Assembly (NCBI GenBank): GCA_019914995.1
Contig: CM034126.1
Location: 2,175,001 to 2,239,000, forward strand
Direction: 5' to 3'
Source: Acanthochlamys bracteata
Lineage: Eukaryota; Streptophyta; Magnoliopsida; Pandanales; Velloziaceae
Length of the DNA: 64,000 nucleotides
This document shows positions 33,979-46,270 of this stretch, piece after piece. Numbering within the stretch: the stretch's first letter is position 1; each line of letters begins with the position of its first letter. The translations under genes and the position numbers were made by a program. The notes under the pieces were generated by a model. It was given only the letters and a program-made list of their open reading frames with translations. It did no database searches and was not told the DNA's origin.

Positions 33979-36900
33979 TTAATGAGAAACATGCGAGGAG
34001 TCGACAAGTTCATCAGAAATTTCTCCGAATATATCTGGGCAGCCATCCCATTTCTTCTCTTCCCTGGCTTCCCAGTACCCGCCTACATACTGATAGGTTC
34101 CCACTTCATCATCCTTCTGGAACCATCTTGGTTGCCATCCATTCTCTTGCAGTTTCCTCGACTGCAGAAAGCAAAATAATGAAATAAATAAACAGACAGC
34201 AGCACGTAACTGCATACCTACACAGCTTTTGTTTAAGATAAATAGAAGCTTTTAACATTCTCAGGGAAGTATATGGGAATAGCAAGGACATAGGAAACTG
34301 TTGACATAGTGTCTACTCGACATGAAGCATCATTAGCAAAACATACTGCAAGGTAATGCATAGGTAGCTCCTTGTCAAGAGACCAGCTACAATATGAATA
34401 TGAGCTAAAGTGGTCATGTCAGGTAGAAAATTAGAGTGGTCATGTCAGGTAGAAAATTAGAGTGGAGTAACAAATGCCGAGTTTTAGAAGAGATTTTTAA
34501 TAATCAGTATCCATTTCATAGAATCTACTTACGACAGTGTTCCTAAACCTTGAACAGCTGCTGGCAGAATTTAAAAGAATGTATTCATGTTCAAGAAACA
34601 CACACTAACCATTCTTTGCCGCCTCTCAAGTCGCAGCTTCTCAGAATTTGCCTTCTCATATTCACCATTCTCCAGATGACGCTGATCTGGTCGAAACCTC
34701 GAATCTGTTGGCGGAAGTTTCTCCTTAATCCGGGATCAAACACTTTGGATCAGGACTAAAACAACAAAATGAAGATAAATAAGAGTAGCAATATGGCTTT
34801 CCATAGGCAGAATCTGCGTCATCTTTACCTGCAATTCTGATGTTAACTCATTCAATGTTATTGCGAAAGATGTTAGGCTGTACCGAGTAGGATCAGCAGG
34901 AGGTTCGCTTCTTTTCCATAATAATATATCCTTTTCCATTGAGCAGCTTTCTTTCACAATCTTGGAATAATACATACTATCATCCCACTTTCCACTTAAG
35001 GTAGCAACTTTGTTACCATTGACATCTTCTACGAAACCTTGCACCTAACGGCAATAAAGATGCTACTTATGTGGAAATTTCATTCAAAAGGCTGAACTTG
35101 ATTCAGTTAGTGGTGCTCTTACCTGGCGCGGATTCCGGTCAAGGAGAGACTGTTCTTTGAACTTAAGTTTACATGAATGATGCCGGTTGCCGTTTATAGT
35201 CATTATTCCATGATGATCACAGTACACTCTACCAAAGATGAGGTTATAAATTGTTGTTGTCACCTGGGAGTTCACAGCATAACTTAGGTGTCAGCTTTTT
35301 GGAATAAGCAATACATGATATGGGCCCCCCAAATGTCTGCATAAGAAAAAAGAAATCATACCTTACTCCATCTGAATAGTTCACCATCATCAAACTCCAA
35401 AGTCAAAACGCCAACAGGGTCAAGCTGTATAGAGCGTCCCCAAAATTTACTTTTAAGATTGCTGTCACCCCAGAATTTCCAACCCCTGCCCTCACAATGG
35501 CAGGCAATAAGAGTCGGATGATGGCTAACCTATTTATAGAAATTGTAAACAAAGGCTCATATCCAAATCCAAATTTTGGTGTTAGAAACTGTCATTAAAG
35601 TAAACTTTAAATCACCTCTCATCACAGAAATTTTAAAAGAATGCATTGTTTCATGTTGGAACAGTCAAATATAACATTTCAGGCAAAACCAAGTGTAATG
35701 AGTTCAAGTAACATGGAGACCTTTTTACAATAGCACGATGGGTGCACACAAACACACAACAATAAGATAGATGAATATCAGAGAAAAGGTTGACATAAGA
35801 CTTCACAAATATAGACATTTAAGGTGGTTGTCACTTTCCAACCTTGCAGCCAACCAGTTTACATTAGTAGCTAACAGTAAACAATTAAACATTATTAGAA
35901 AACAGCATACCTATGACTACAGCTTTTCACAACTCATTAGAGCTGCATATTAAAGACTATTAATCACAATTTTTAAGGAGTGAATCCATTCATTCACCAT
36001 GATACATATGTTTTGATGCTTGACAAAGGCTATTTTGTTTGAACTCTCACAATATTAACCACCCAATCTATCACATAACCAGAACACAAACATTTCCAAC
36101 ATAAGTTACTTCACTTTCTTCATAATCGTCTTAAACAACTAAACTTTACTCTTAAGGTTTTCTTACATGTTATTCACCATTATCACTCATGTCTCTTGAA
36201 ATTAGTAATAGCTTGATGAACTTTGAAGAGCATCTGGTGAACTCTTGAATTTTTTTAGAAATAAGTTACCAATATTATCGAAATTTGCTTATAACAAAAT
36301 CAAATATACTAATTGTGATTAGTAAAACTGATTGTATTTATAAATCTTAAAATTTCTACTGCATGGTTACTAATATTTGATTAAAATTTTATCAATTCAA
36401 TGTCAATATCTCATATAATGAAACATTCAAGTTTCAATTGATCTAATTGAAACAATGTACTTCCCAATTGGGCCTAATCAAACAAAAACCCATCAAGCCC
36501 AATAGTATGTCATATCTTATTTCTTGAACACTATTTAGAGCTACCCTAACCTTACCCACTCATTTTCTACCCATATTACACGCTAATCTCAAAACCCTTA
36601 AAGCAATATCTTTACACTCCACTCTCCTCTCAGCACTAACTATAGCAGTACCTAACTTTCTCACTATAGAACTTTTTGTATGTCACCTATCCTTCATTGC
36701 TTGAAACTGACTAGGTAGTGCCATGTTGTAAATTCAATGCAGTCCCCACTTTCACCTATTTCAGCTGATACAAAACCTAGCTTTATCTGCTGTAACCTAA
36801 CTACCCTCAACTACTACCTGAGTCAGAATTGAAGAATTCCGTGACCTATAAACCTAGTGTTTTTTAAAGCATAATATAGAGAAATTGTTTGACGCTACTA

Positions 36901-39900
36901 AAACTAGTATATGGGTAGAAAATGAATGGATTAGGCATCTACTCTACTTTAAAGCAACCCTCACCTCACTCACTCATTTGCTACCCACAGTGGACACTAC
37001 TCTCAAAATTCCTAAACAATATATACACGCTCCATCTTCCTCTCAACACTAACTACATAGCACCTATCTTTCTCTCTTTACAACTTCTGTATTGCCTCTC
37101 CTATATTTTTTGAAATCAACTAGGGAGACATGGTGTGATTCACAGTGGCACGTTCATGAACTCTTTCGGCCAGCAAACAACCCATCATTATTTGCTCCAA
37201 TCTTATTACACTCAGTTACTACAGTAACCACTAATAAAAATTTCTATAAACCTAGTCAGGTTTCTCAGGTATAATGTAGAGAAATTTTGTTTGATTATAC
37301 TATAAGTAACGTATCAGTGAAAAATGAATGAATAAAATTATGACTACTGTAAAGAGTAGTCAGGAAAAATAAGATACAATGCCTCATTTGATTGATGGAT
37401 TTTTATGCTTTAGGCTCAATTAGGAAATATGAGCTTTCAATTATACCAGCTGAATACTCAAGTTAATCATTTTGGATCAGATTATTAATATTAGAACAAT
37501 GAGATCTCAAATCAACAGTAGTAGCAACCAGGCAAAAAAAATTTATTTTAAACCAGTAGTGCCCCTCGTCTAATCATCTCTTGTGAATGGTAATCGTTAA
37601 TACACAATCATGTTAAGATAAAATCCAAAAGATATTGGTAATTATACAATGCATCCAACAAAATAAATAAAACTTCGCATGGCTATTTCGAACAATAGCA
37701 TTATCTCAACAAAACAGACAAAATCTCCTTTGCAAGAAGAAAGGAAGCTATGCTAACATAGATGTTTCTGAAATGGCCAGAATAATACTCACCATTGATA
37801 AATAAAATCATATAAATATCACCAAGCAATCAATAGTTCTTGACAAACATGATGCAGTACAAACAAACAACTATATAGAACAATATAAAAAGACCGAAAG
37901 ACAATCTTGGCAACAAGAATAATACTAAGTTAGTCCTAAGTGAACCACGGAAACTATAATTTCCAGGAAACCTATGTTAACCAAATGCTAAATCTACTGT
38001 GGCACACACTTCGCAACAGTGATAGGAATCACCAGGCCTTTCCCATCTACACAGCTCTACTGAAAATTTCTAACAAAAGAAATAGACAGAACTGCTGCTC
38101 ATGATGCCATAATACAAGAAATTTACAAAGTAAGGTGGCTTAATTCTTAGAAAAGAAATACAAATTGTATTTCTCACACCTATATAATCCTACTGGAAAA
38201 ATATCTATCTAAAGAAATAAACAGCAGCTGTTTTTAATGATGCCGTGATACAAGAAATTTACACACTAAGGTAGCTTAATTTCTGGAAATGAAAGAACAC
38301 AAAGTCCTTGAAAAACTAACCTTCTCAGAGAAAAACCGAATTCCCTTTTCAGGGTAGTCGGCTTCATAGGTCTCCCCTAACAAAGGATTGAAGGGTTTGC
38401 AAGGTCGTCCATCGCAAGAAGCATATCCAGAGACTGCAAAGGCAGCCACACAGAGGATTCTCATGAGACTGTCCCCCTGATGCAAAAGAGCAATGGTTAG
38501 AATCACAAAACAAGAGGCCGCATGTGGATGTATTCCTGGCCAAACATGCACCATTAGTTGTTATAAAAATGAAAGAAACCGGCAAATTACCAATATAGAA
38601 ATTATCCTAAAGCCATCTTATATAACACATGAAGAACATGTAGGTGCAGAATAATCAATACTGCATGCTTTTATTGATAACATCTGATGTAGAGTTCATA
38701 CTTGAAAGTCAAGGAACAGGATTTTACAACACAAAGTGCACAGGATCATATAAAAATGTCGAATAGCCGCATTTACAGAAACATGTTGCAGAAAGAAACT
38801 CGTTCAATATTTTCACTCTCATATATAAGCATTAAGCAAACTTAGCAAATTGCTCTTACATTTTAACCAGATTATACTTAGATGCATCAAACAAAAAGCT
38901 TTGTGTTTTTCCATAACAAAGACCTTACTTAGATATATGACATTTGTGGCCACTTTTATACTTCTTCGAGTTTTTTTAACAGGTATTAGAAAAAAGACAA
39001 GAATTAGTTCATCTTTCAGATAGCCAAGGCCAAGCCAAGACCAAAGTAAGAAGGAAGAGAAAGGAGGTAAATAACTTCACTCCTAACCTTTTTGCCAAAG
39101 TCATATGCTTGATCTAAAAGATATGAATATTCCAAGTCTTCACAACATTTTTGAAGCGATGATAAAGGTTCATTGAAGTAAACAGGAAGGCAAACACGGG
39201 TAAGGTCTTTTCCGACATTATCCTTAATTATGGACCAAAGGCTAACACTTCTCTCTTTTTCGACGGGCTTGGGCAATTTCTGACGCCGTCTTATCCAAGG
39301 GGAAGCATCAATGGTCAGCATTGCTTCAGAATCACACAAAATCCTTTGTCCATCACTCTCATCAGCAAGTTCATTGGTCAGTTTTGCAGACCCACTGTAA
39401 GCACTGGAATCATTGAAACTATCCATTGTGTCAAAAAAACAAGGCTCATCTTCATCAGATAATTCTTCGAGATCTTGCTTTTCTACCTCATCAGATGATT
39501 CAGTTGTACTGTATTCTGCTCAAAGTGCACAATTTAGTAAACAAGGAATTTTGCCACTAAATGTTAAGTAATCTATCAATTGAAGCATTTATATGACTAC
39601 ATGAAAAGTCTTAAACAAATTAAGAACAGCAGGTCATATTTCCAACCTGTCTCTCTGCCTCCTAAATGATACAGACCAGTTTTAAATAACTAGTCGTCTG
39701 AAACTGTAGTGTCTTTGAAATGCCATCAAACAGTCTTAGAGAATAAGCATTATTATAGTTGAACTTGTAGATCATAATACATAAACAAAAGTACAAAAGG
39801 ATTCAAAAAGCGCAGGTCTCCAAAATATTATTTCCAACTTTTTGGTTATAATGAAGATCACCAGTAGATGCATTGTGGATTCAAAATATCACTAGCAACT

Positions 39901-42741
39901 ACAACGAAAATATAACTTTCAATAATTACTCAACATATGCAGTTCATGTATGTTTATTCCATGAGGATTCCACAATTTTTCTCTAATATAATACAATGCA
40001 CACAAATATTAGGATAAAAAGATTTTGAAAGCAGAGAAAAGAATGTTGAAGAAAGATATCTTCTTCAAAGATAGGAAGAAGTATCTTTCTCTTAGGCCTC
40101 TGTGGTAGACAGATAGAAGGCCCCGTCATAAGGTAAGCAGACTATAGTGATAGAACATTTAAGTAAGTCAAAAAGAAAATATAAAAATTGTGGGAGCTAT
40201 AATTGCACGTGAATACATGCTTGAATTTGTTCATAAAATGCAGACCCTACCACTAAGTTTACCATGAGCAGATCCGGAGAGCTCCAGTTTCAACAACTGC
40301 AATGGACCCTCATTACTTCTCAAGCTTCCATTGGCTCCCTGCAGGAGAAGTAGAAATCTCTAAGAGATTCAACCAGCAAAAGAGCCATATAAGGATTGGA
40401 GACTGAAAATATTAAAGGCAAAGATAAATCTTGTTGAGAAACAAAAGCAAAATCCAAGTTAAAGAGGCAAAAACAATATGATCAACCGACCATAGCAAAA
40501 TCGACAATAAAAATAATCAATGATATCCAAAAAGATGATCAAAGTAATGTTTGTTGCAAACTCATGGAACCAAGCAGATATCTACCTCCAACTGCTCCTG
40601 ACTATTGCTAAACAAGCTTAGTTGCTCTTCATAATGGTTGCCCAACTGTCTATGCACCTCTGAGAATTCTGACTGCATAATCTGCTCACATTCCTGAATA
40701 AGTTCCTCGTTAAGTCCTTCTGCACGCATACGATCTCTAAGCCTTTCAGTTGAAAAAGATACATCATCACGGCTGATAGGTATCTTGTCATTTACAGCAT
40801 AAGAACATCTCGCAGAGATCAATGCCTCAATCCAAGCTACACGGTCTTTACTAGATTCGGTTCTCAATTGAAGCGTCTTCCTTGCAGAGAATATATAGAA
40901 TCGGCGATCATCAGACTTGCTTTCACGAAAGGATGAAATCTGAAGAGAGAAAGAAAGAAATGTAATACGTAAATGGAAGGTGTAGTGCCACAAACAAGCT
41001 TCACCACTTGTGAACACTGAAATGCTTCCAAAAACATAGGACGTAGGTAGCTAAGCACAGACTCGAAGAGAAAATAATTTATCGAAGCCATTGAAGCACC
41101 ATAGTTACCCTAAGCTCAAATTACAGGGCAATCTTTCTGAATATGTTTGAACCTTCAACATACGCCTTACAAAGACAACTTCAGACTTATGAAACCCAAT
41201 AAACTTAACTATTGCATGTTACTTCTTTTCATCACAACTTTGAAACAAGTGCAATACAGCTACTATCAAGTTCTCATTTCTGCATAAACCCAAATCAATA
41301 TTTGAACTCAAACATTGGGCACAGCAGAAATCTCTTAACTTCCATGAAAAACCAACAATAATAAGCGGAAAACATTTTTTTCTTTTTTGGCTGTCCTCCT
41401 GAAATCTTTTCCTTCTATAGCAGATGAAACCAAAATCCAGAGGAATCTAAGGAAGCCATCCAAGCGTAGATCTAGGAACATAATTTAAAAGCTGAATCGC
41501 TTGCGGATCTAAGCCCAGAACCATCCAAAAACAAGGATTTCGGCTTTTTTCTCCAGAAAACAACAAAACTAGATCAAAATTACCAGTCAACCAAGGCCAG
41601 CGGTGAAATGTTTGAACAAAAAATTCTCTTCGTCAGCCCAGTGCAGAAGGCAACAAAGAGAAGACGGTAGACTTCTGAAGTCCTTGATGGGACATTTTTC
41701 ATCACATAGGTCCCAGGAACTAAAAACTAAAGCCAACAAGCATTGCGGTGACCCCATGGTCACTTCCCCTGCACTCACTTGTACAAATGCGTAGGCAAAC
41801 AGGAAAAATAGATAGAGATCCGGGGAAATTTTGGGTGCCAGAGATGGCTATGGATTTGGTAAATTAGTAAGATGCCTATTTATACCTCCGATCCTCTCCC
41901 TAAATATAGCAAAATTGTCAATCCATCTTCCGGCCACTCGAAAAAATGACCAAAAGATGCAATCGAATTATTTTTTGAGAATATTTCATTTTTACCACAA
42001 AGAAGATGAAAGAAAATTTTGATCTAGTGGTCGTGGTTCTTATACTTAGAATACAAGTATGCGCTGATTTGTAGAATAACATTCGAATATTCGCTGGTGA
42101 AATTTATCCACTACTAACCAACAAAGTTCCCATCATCTCCTGTGGAAGAAAAGAAATAGACTAACGGAGGATAAGCAATTACAATGAAATGAGAGGCAGA
42201 CGAGTTGGTTTGTTCTAAACAATCGTGTTTACGAAAGAATGATGAAATTGTGTAAAGGATTGAATGTCGAAAATTGAAATCGAAGTAATAAAAAAAAACA
42301 CTCCGTAATTTGTACTGATCCCGTGATCCATTGCAAGCGAAAAATAGAAGAGAATACCTTGATATGAACGAGAGGGCCAACGAGAGCAGGACCACGATGA
42401 ACAGGATTGGCGCTGTTATTGGTAGTTGTGATTGTTTCGGAACGACGGCGTCGGATCTTAGAGTAGGAAAGCAAACCATCACGGCGGAGGGAGAACCACC
42501 GTGATCTCCAACCTTTACCGAAGTTAGTCCACTTGTATAAAACTCCGGCAACAGCTGAATCATACTCCGGTTGAAGGAAGGCAACCAAATCAGCCCCGTT
42601 TTCCTGCGATTCATCGTATTCATCGGGAATAGTTGAGCAATCGATCGCGATGCAGCAGAGCTGGTGGTGCATCTCCCTCCCTCCACCACCACGCCGCATC
42701 AGATCAGCTGCTTCTGCTCTGCTACAACAACGAGAACACAA
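33979..42741 (-). CDS. oxysterol-binding-protein-related protein, ORP2-type (PH plus ORD)
   Basis: Ten exons on the minus strand: 42741-42358, 40939-40586, 40338-40263, 39515-39088, 38476-38321, 35529-35362, 35263-35123, 35044-34829, 34723-34610, 34161-33979. Every phase joins, giving 739 aa. A PH domain covers about 63-165 ([20 protein letters not shown]), split by intron 1. A predicted helical middle follows, then the lipid-transfer ORD from about 385, with the fingerprint SEKVSHHP at about 464-471 across introns 5, [12 protein letters not shown], and [14 protein letters not shown] GKWDDSMYY later. Residues 297-303, CFFDTMD, after DEDEP form an FFAT-like motif. Family members move sterols or phosphoinositides between membranes at contact sites; cargo here is unknown. 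The first ATG gives a Cys-rich leader; MHHQLCC (ATG at 42672) resembles known family starts and may be the true one. Introns 1 and 5 are long (1.4 and 2.8 kb). Confidence 0.95.
34409..34460. repeat. 26-bp tandem duplication in an ORP intron
   Basis: AGTGGTCATGTCAGGTAGAA and the following six bases occur twice head to tail without differences, in the intron between exons 9 and 10. Confidence 0.9.
36520..37330. repeat. diverged tandem duplication of about 400 bp in ORP intron 5
   Basis: Blocks in the first half (CACTCATTTTCTACCCA, CTCCTCTCAGCACTAACTA, CCTATAAACCTAGT, ATAGAGAAATTGTTTGA, GAAAATGAATGGA) recur in the same order in the second half (CACTCATTTGCTACCCA, CTTCCTCTCAACACTAACTA, CTATAAACCTAGT, GTAGAGAAATTTTGTTTGA, GAAAAATGAATGA). 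The offset is about 400 bp. Not coding on either strand. Confidence 0.75.
38054..38290. repeat. diverged direct repeat in ORP intron 5 near its donor end
   Basis: ATACAAGAAATTTACAAAGT...AAGGTGGCTTAATTCT near 38111-38155 recurs as ATACAAGAAATTTACACACT...AAGGTAGCTTAATTTCT near 38250-38283, about 135 bp away. The second copy lies about 30-40 bp from exon 5. Confidence 0.75.
39421..39441 (-). other. FFAT-like motif CFFDTMD in the ORP coding sequence
   Basis: Codons 297-303 in exon 4. The consensus FFAT core is EFFDAxE; here F-F-D at positions 2-4 and an acid at 7 are kept, with acidic residues DEDE just upstream. Position 1 is Cys and position 5 is Thr. Confidence 0.7.
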
Positions 42742-43333
42742 CCACAGATCATAACATAGATCAGAAATGAAATGTGAGAAGATTGAGAGATTTGGAGAAG
42801 AATGGGATTTGGAAGAAAGGTGTGGGGGTTATTTATTTTAAGGAAGAGAACAGGGGACGCCAGGTGGGCAGGCAGGCGGAGAGGCAGAGGCAGTGCTGCA
42901 GCGAAGAGAGCGCGCGTTTACGTAAACTATATAATATATATATACACACACGTTAAAACTGTTATTATTTCCTTCCTATTTCTTTTTATTAATTAAATTA
43001 ATAACAGATATATTATTTTCATAATAATTAACTAATTATCTGTTATTTGATTGATTGATGATAATTAATAATTAAAGATTGGTAGAAAGAGGGTTTCTGC
43101 TTTATAATTGTTGGTGATCCATTTTATTTTATAAAGTACGGCAAACTTTATAATTTTGGGAATTCTTATTATAATTAGAAAGGGCTTGAATTAATAGGGA
43201 TTCGGTTTCTGAATTGATTCCAATTATACGGAGTAAACCAACCAGTAAGTGGGCTTTATGGACCACTCGTTTGCTTTTTTCTGTCTGATGATCACAAACG
43301 TCTCAATCTCGTGTTTGTTCACTTCACCTCGGC
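42742..43333. other. ORP promoter region
   Basis: Contains a GC-richer patch at about 42840-42915 (GAGAGCGCGCG) likely in or near the transcription start region of the minus-strand ORP gene. No other gene. Confidence 0.35.
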
Positions 43334-43537
43334 TGCGTTTGGAATTATTTATAAAATAAATTTTTTTTAAATAAAAAATATTTTTATTTTTTTTTATTTT
43401 AAAAAAAATTAAAAATATATAATAAAAAAATTTATTACGTAAAAATTTTATATACATTATTTAAATTTTTAAATAAAATTTTTAAATATTTATAAAATAT
43501 ATATTAAAAAAATATTTGGAATGCAATTCCAAACACA
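43334..43537. repeat. AT-rich palindromic element, best-bounded copy
   Basis: Starts TGCGTTTGGAATTATTTATA and ends GGAATGCAATTCCAAACACA. Read inward from both sides the ends are TG(C/T)GTTTGGAATT. Between them lie only A/T runs and their complements plus an ATTACGTAAAA core. About 204 bp; non-coding; MITE-like. Confidence 0.75.
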
Positions 43538-43829
43538 GTCCTCATTCTTTTACCCCACGAGCCGGATGCATCAGAAACCGCCACCACATCGTTGGATTTC
43601 TCACTCAGTGAAGGCTGGTTAATCTTTCTCCATCTCCTCCAAATACAGAATTCCGAGGAAAACAAGTAGACAACAGGATAAGTTTTTAGCTAGCATTCTT
43701 ACGAAAGGAAGATCACCTAATTAGAATTACATATACACGGAAAGGTCGGATACTTTGAAGTATCATGAACTAAAATGTTACATACAAAACTTAGTAACTC
43801 TAAGTAATTGTTTATCTACGAAACGATAG

Positions 43830-44300
43830 TTGACGGAGATGTTTAGAAAAAAATTTTAAAAAGAATTTCTTTTTAAATAAAAAGTATTTAGAAATGTTTT
43901 TAAAATAATTTTTATTATTTATATTTTAAAAATTTTAAATATTATAATAAATTATTAAAAATGTAAGCTAAAGAATAAAAATAAATTGAAATAATCCCAA
44001 ACATCATAAAATAGTTAAGAACTTTATCGTAGACCCAAAATAATAATAATAATATAGGAAAACAATGTATATATGTGTGTTTATCTATGCAATGATATTT
44101 TCTGTAGTGACTCATTATGAGGTCATTTTAGAATTGTTTAAAAAAAGAATTTTTCAGGAAAAAATTCTCAATATTTTAAAAAATAAATATATCATACATA
44201 ATGTATATTTAAATTTTAAAAAAATCTTTAAAATATCATAAAAAACTTTTTAAAAATAAAGTAAAAAGCTTTTAAGCTATGCCAAACGTGCTCTAAGGTG
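43830..44300. repeat. two further copies of the AT-rich palindromic family
   Basis: About 43830-44005 (ends GATGTTTAGAAAAA and CCCAAACATC) and 44125-44300 (GAATTGTTTAAAAAA to GCCAAACGTGCTCTAAGG). Same internal A/T run structure as 43334-43537. Confidence 0.6.
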
Positions 44301-45009
44301 CATGCATGAATGTGTGGTACAAATCTTGGCCCCTACCAAAATTTCGAAGCCACCAACCTACTACTTAGGTCACTAGCTAACACAAAATTAATCTAATAAA
44401 AGGCATTGCATTGCATTACATCGTCAGACACGCTGTTGAAGGTAGGGTAAGCACTAACAAAGCAAGCGGGCGCTCGTGCGGTTTCAATGAGTTTGTGCGG
44501 AAACACTTGGAACGAAGTGTTGTAGTACAATGATGAAGATTATTAACACGAAAAAAATTAGTACAATGATAGAGATAAGTTCCAATGTGTTTGCTACCCT
44601 AAAGATAAGGGGGTGTCCCCACTTTATGAAAGTAGTGTAGCAATGCAAAAAATTCCGTACTCGCTAGAATCATCAACGCTACACCAACGCATGCGCCACT
44701 ATTATCAACTCCTCTTCCATTTGAATTTCGAATGACAAAGCTCTCTGTGTATGTCTACAGCAAGTCTCTGTACTATTTGGCGTATATATGGGCGTTCCTA
44801 TGTGTGCTTTACAGCTTTAATGCTTTATTTGTTGTATTGACAAACACATCTACCAAGTCTTCTTCAGTGGTTTACAGATCCAAATGAATAGAGTCAAATC
44901 TCTTCACTATTGATCAAGAACTATTTTAAATTGGAAATTGAGATGTTAAGTTTCTTCGACTTATGCTCCCGAAATCATTCTCAGTAACATAGTTCATGCT
45001 TCTTATCCT
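44301..45009. other. spacer, no gene seen
   Basis: Mixed-composition sequence without open frames of note or recognisable repeats. Confidence 0.3.
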
Positions 45010-46270
45010 TTTGAATTAAAAAATTTATTTCAAATAAACAGAATTTTATTTTATTTTTCTAAATTTTAAGTTTGATAATTTTACGTATTTTAATTATTAC
45101 TTCAAATTTTATTTTTATCTTTATATCGAACACTATTTTTATTAAAATTTAATTTCAAATTAATTTTATTTATTTCAAATATCATTATGAATTTTACTAA
45201 TTTTCATGAAATTTTTTTTAATAAAATTTAATTTTGTGAAACTTAATTACTTGTATTTATTTAAAACACGTCACAATCCAAAATACCTTGAAGTGAACCA
45301 TGAGGCTTCTAAACAAGCAATGCTTTTAATGTCTCCAGTGGCATTTTTTGAAAGTTGGAAGATTGATCACTAATATCTAAGACCATGCGTACTACTGGGA
45401 CATTTTCTTAGCTATGAAGCATTTTATTCAATAAGAAATCATTTGGGATCAAATCTCAGCACAAACACAAATCCCGACTTACTATATGGCGGCAAAGATG
45501 AGCAATCTGACTGACGGGTAACTCCCTGGAAACTACACTCAACTTGATGAAGATAGCACATAAACCATCTTTACTACTAACTAAGTCCTATATCAATTCT
45601 TAATGTTTAGGGGCAAGAGAAATGGCAGAAAGACCACATAAAATGGTTCAGTATAATATGCATAACTAGAAGCCCTACATGAGCTAATGCAACTTAAATA
45701 CTGGTTATCATCACGAGCCTGCTGGCAGCACTTGTATCACCAACCTTTTAACTTCTAAATTTACCAATAGATTTTCTAATTAAGGGTCTTTTCGGATGCC
45801 ATAGATATTAAGTAAGAGTAAGAGTAACTAAAGACAAAATAATAAAAAAATAAATAAAAAAATATAGTTATTTAGGTTTTTAGTATTTAAATATATAATA
45901 AGAACAACGAATTATTTGTATCTAAATAGAAGATCAAATGAATTAATAAAGAAAAATTTTTTTTAGAAAACTCTCATGCCCTTTTATATAATTTTTATAA
46001 ATCTAATTTTTATTATATAATTTTTAATTAACTTTCTTAATATAATTTTGATTAATTTTTATATGAAACTAATTTTAAATAAATGTAGATACAACTTAAC
46101 AAAATTAAATCAATATTTAGATATAAAACAAATTGATCATATAATTATTATTTTTTGTGTCAACTAAAATTAATTAAAATATAAATATAAATATAATAAT
46201 TATAATAATTATAAAAAATAATATGTTCTAATTTTTAAAAAAAATTGTAAAACTTTTCTTGTAAGCTGAA
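45010..46270. repeat. AT-rich repeat blocks
   Basis: 45010-45275 resembles 17580-17870. 45780-46350 starts GGTCTTTTCGGATGCCAT and includes TATGTACTTATGTGTACTCAT. It shares an inverted match with part of the small element at 9530-9640 (GTACTTATGTTGAC, AGCAAATTTGCTTCC), so both may be one family in opposite orientation. Confidence 0.4.
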
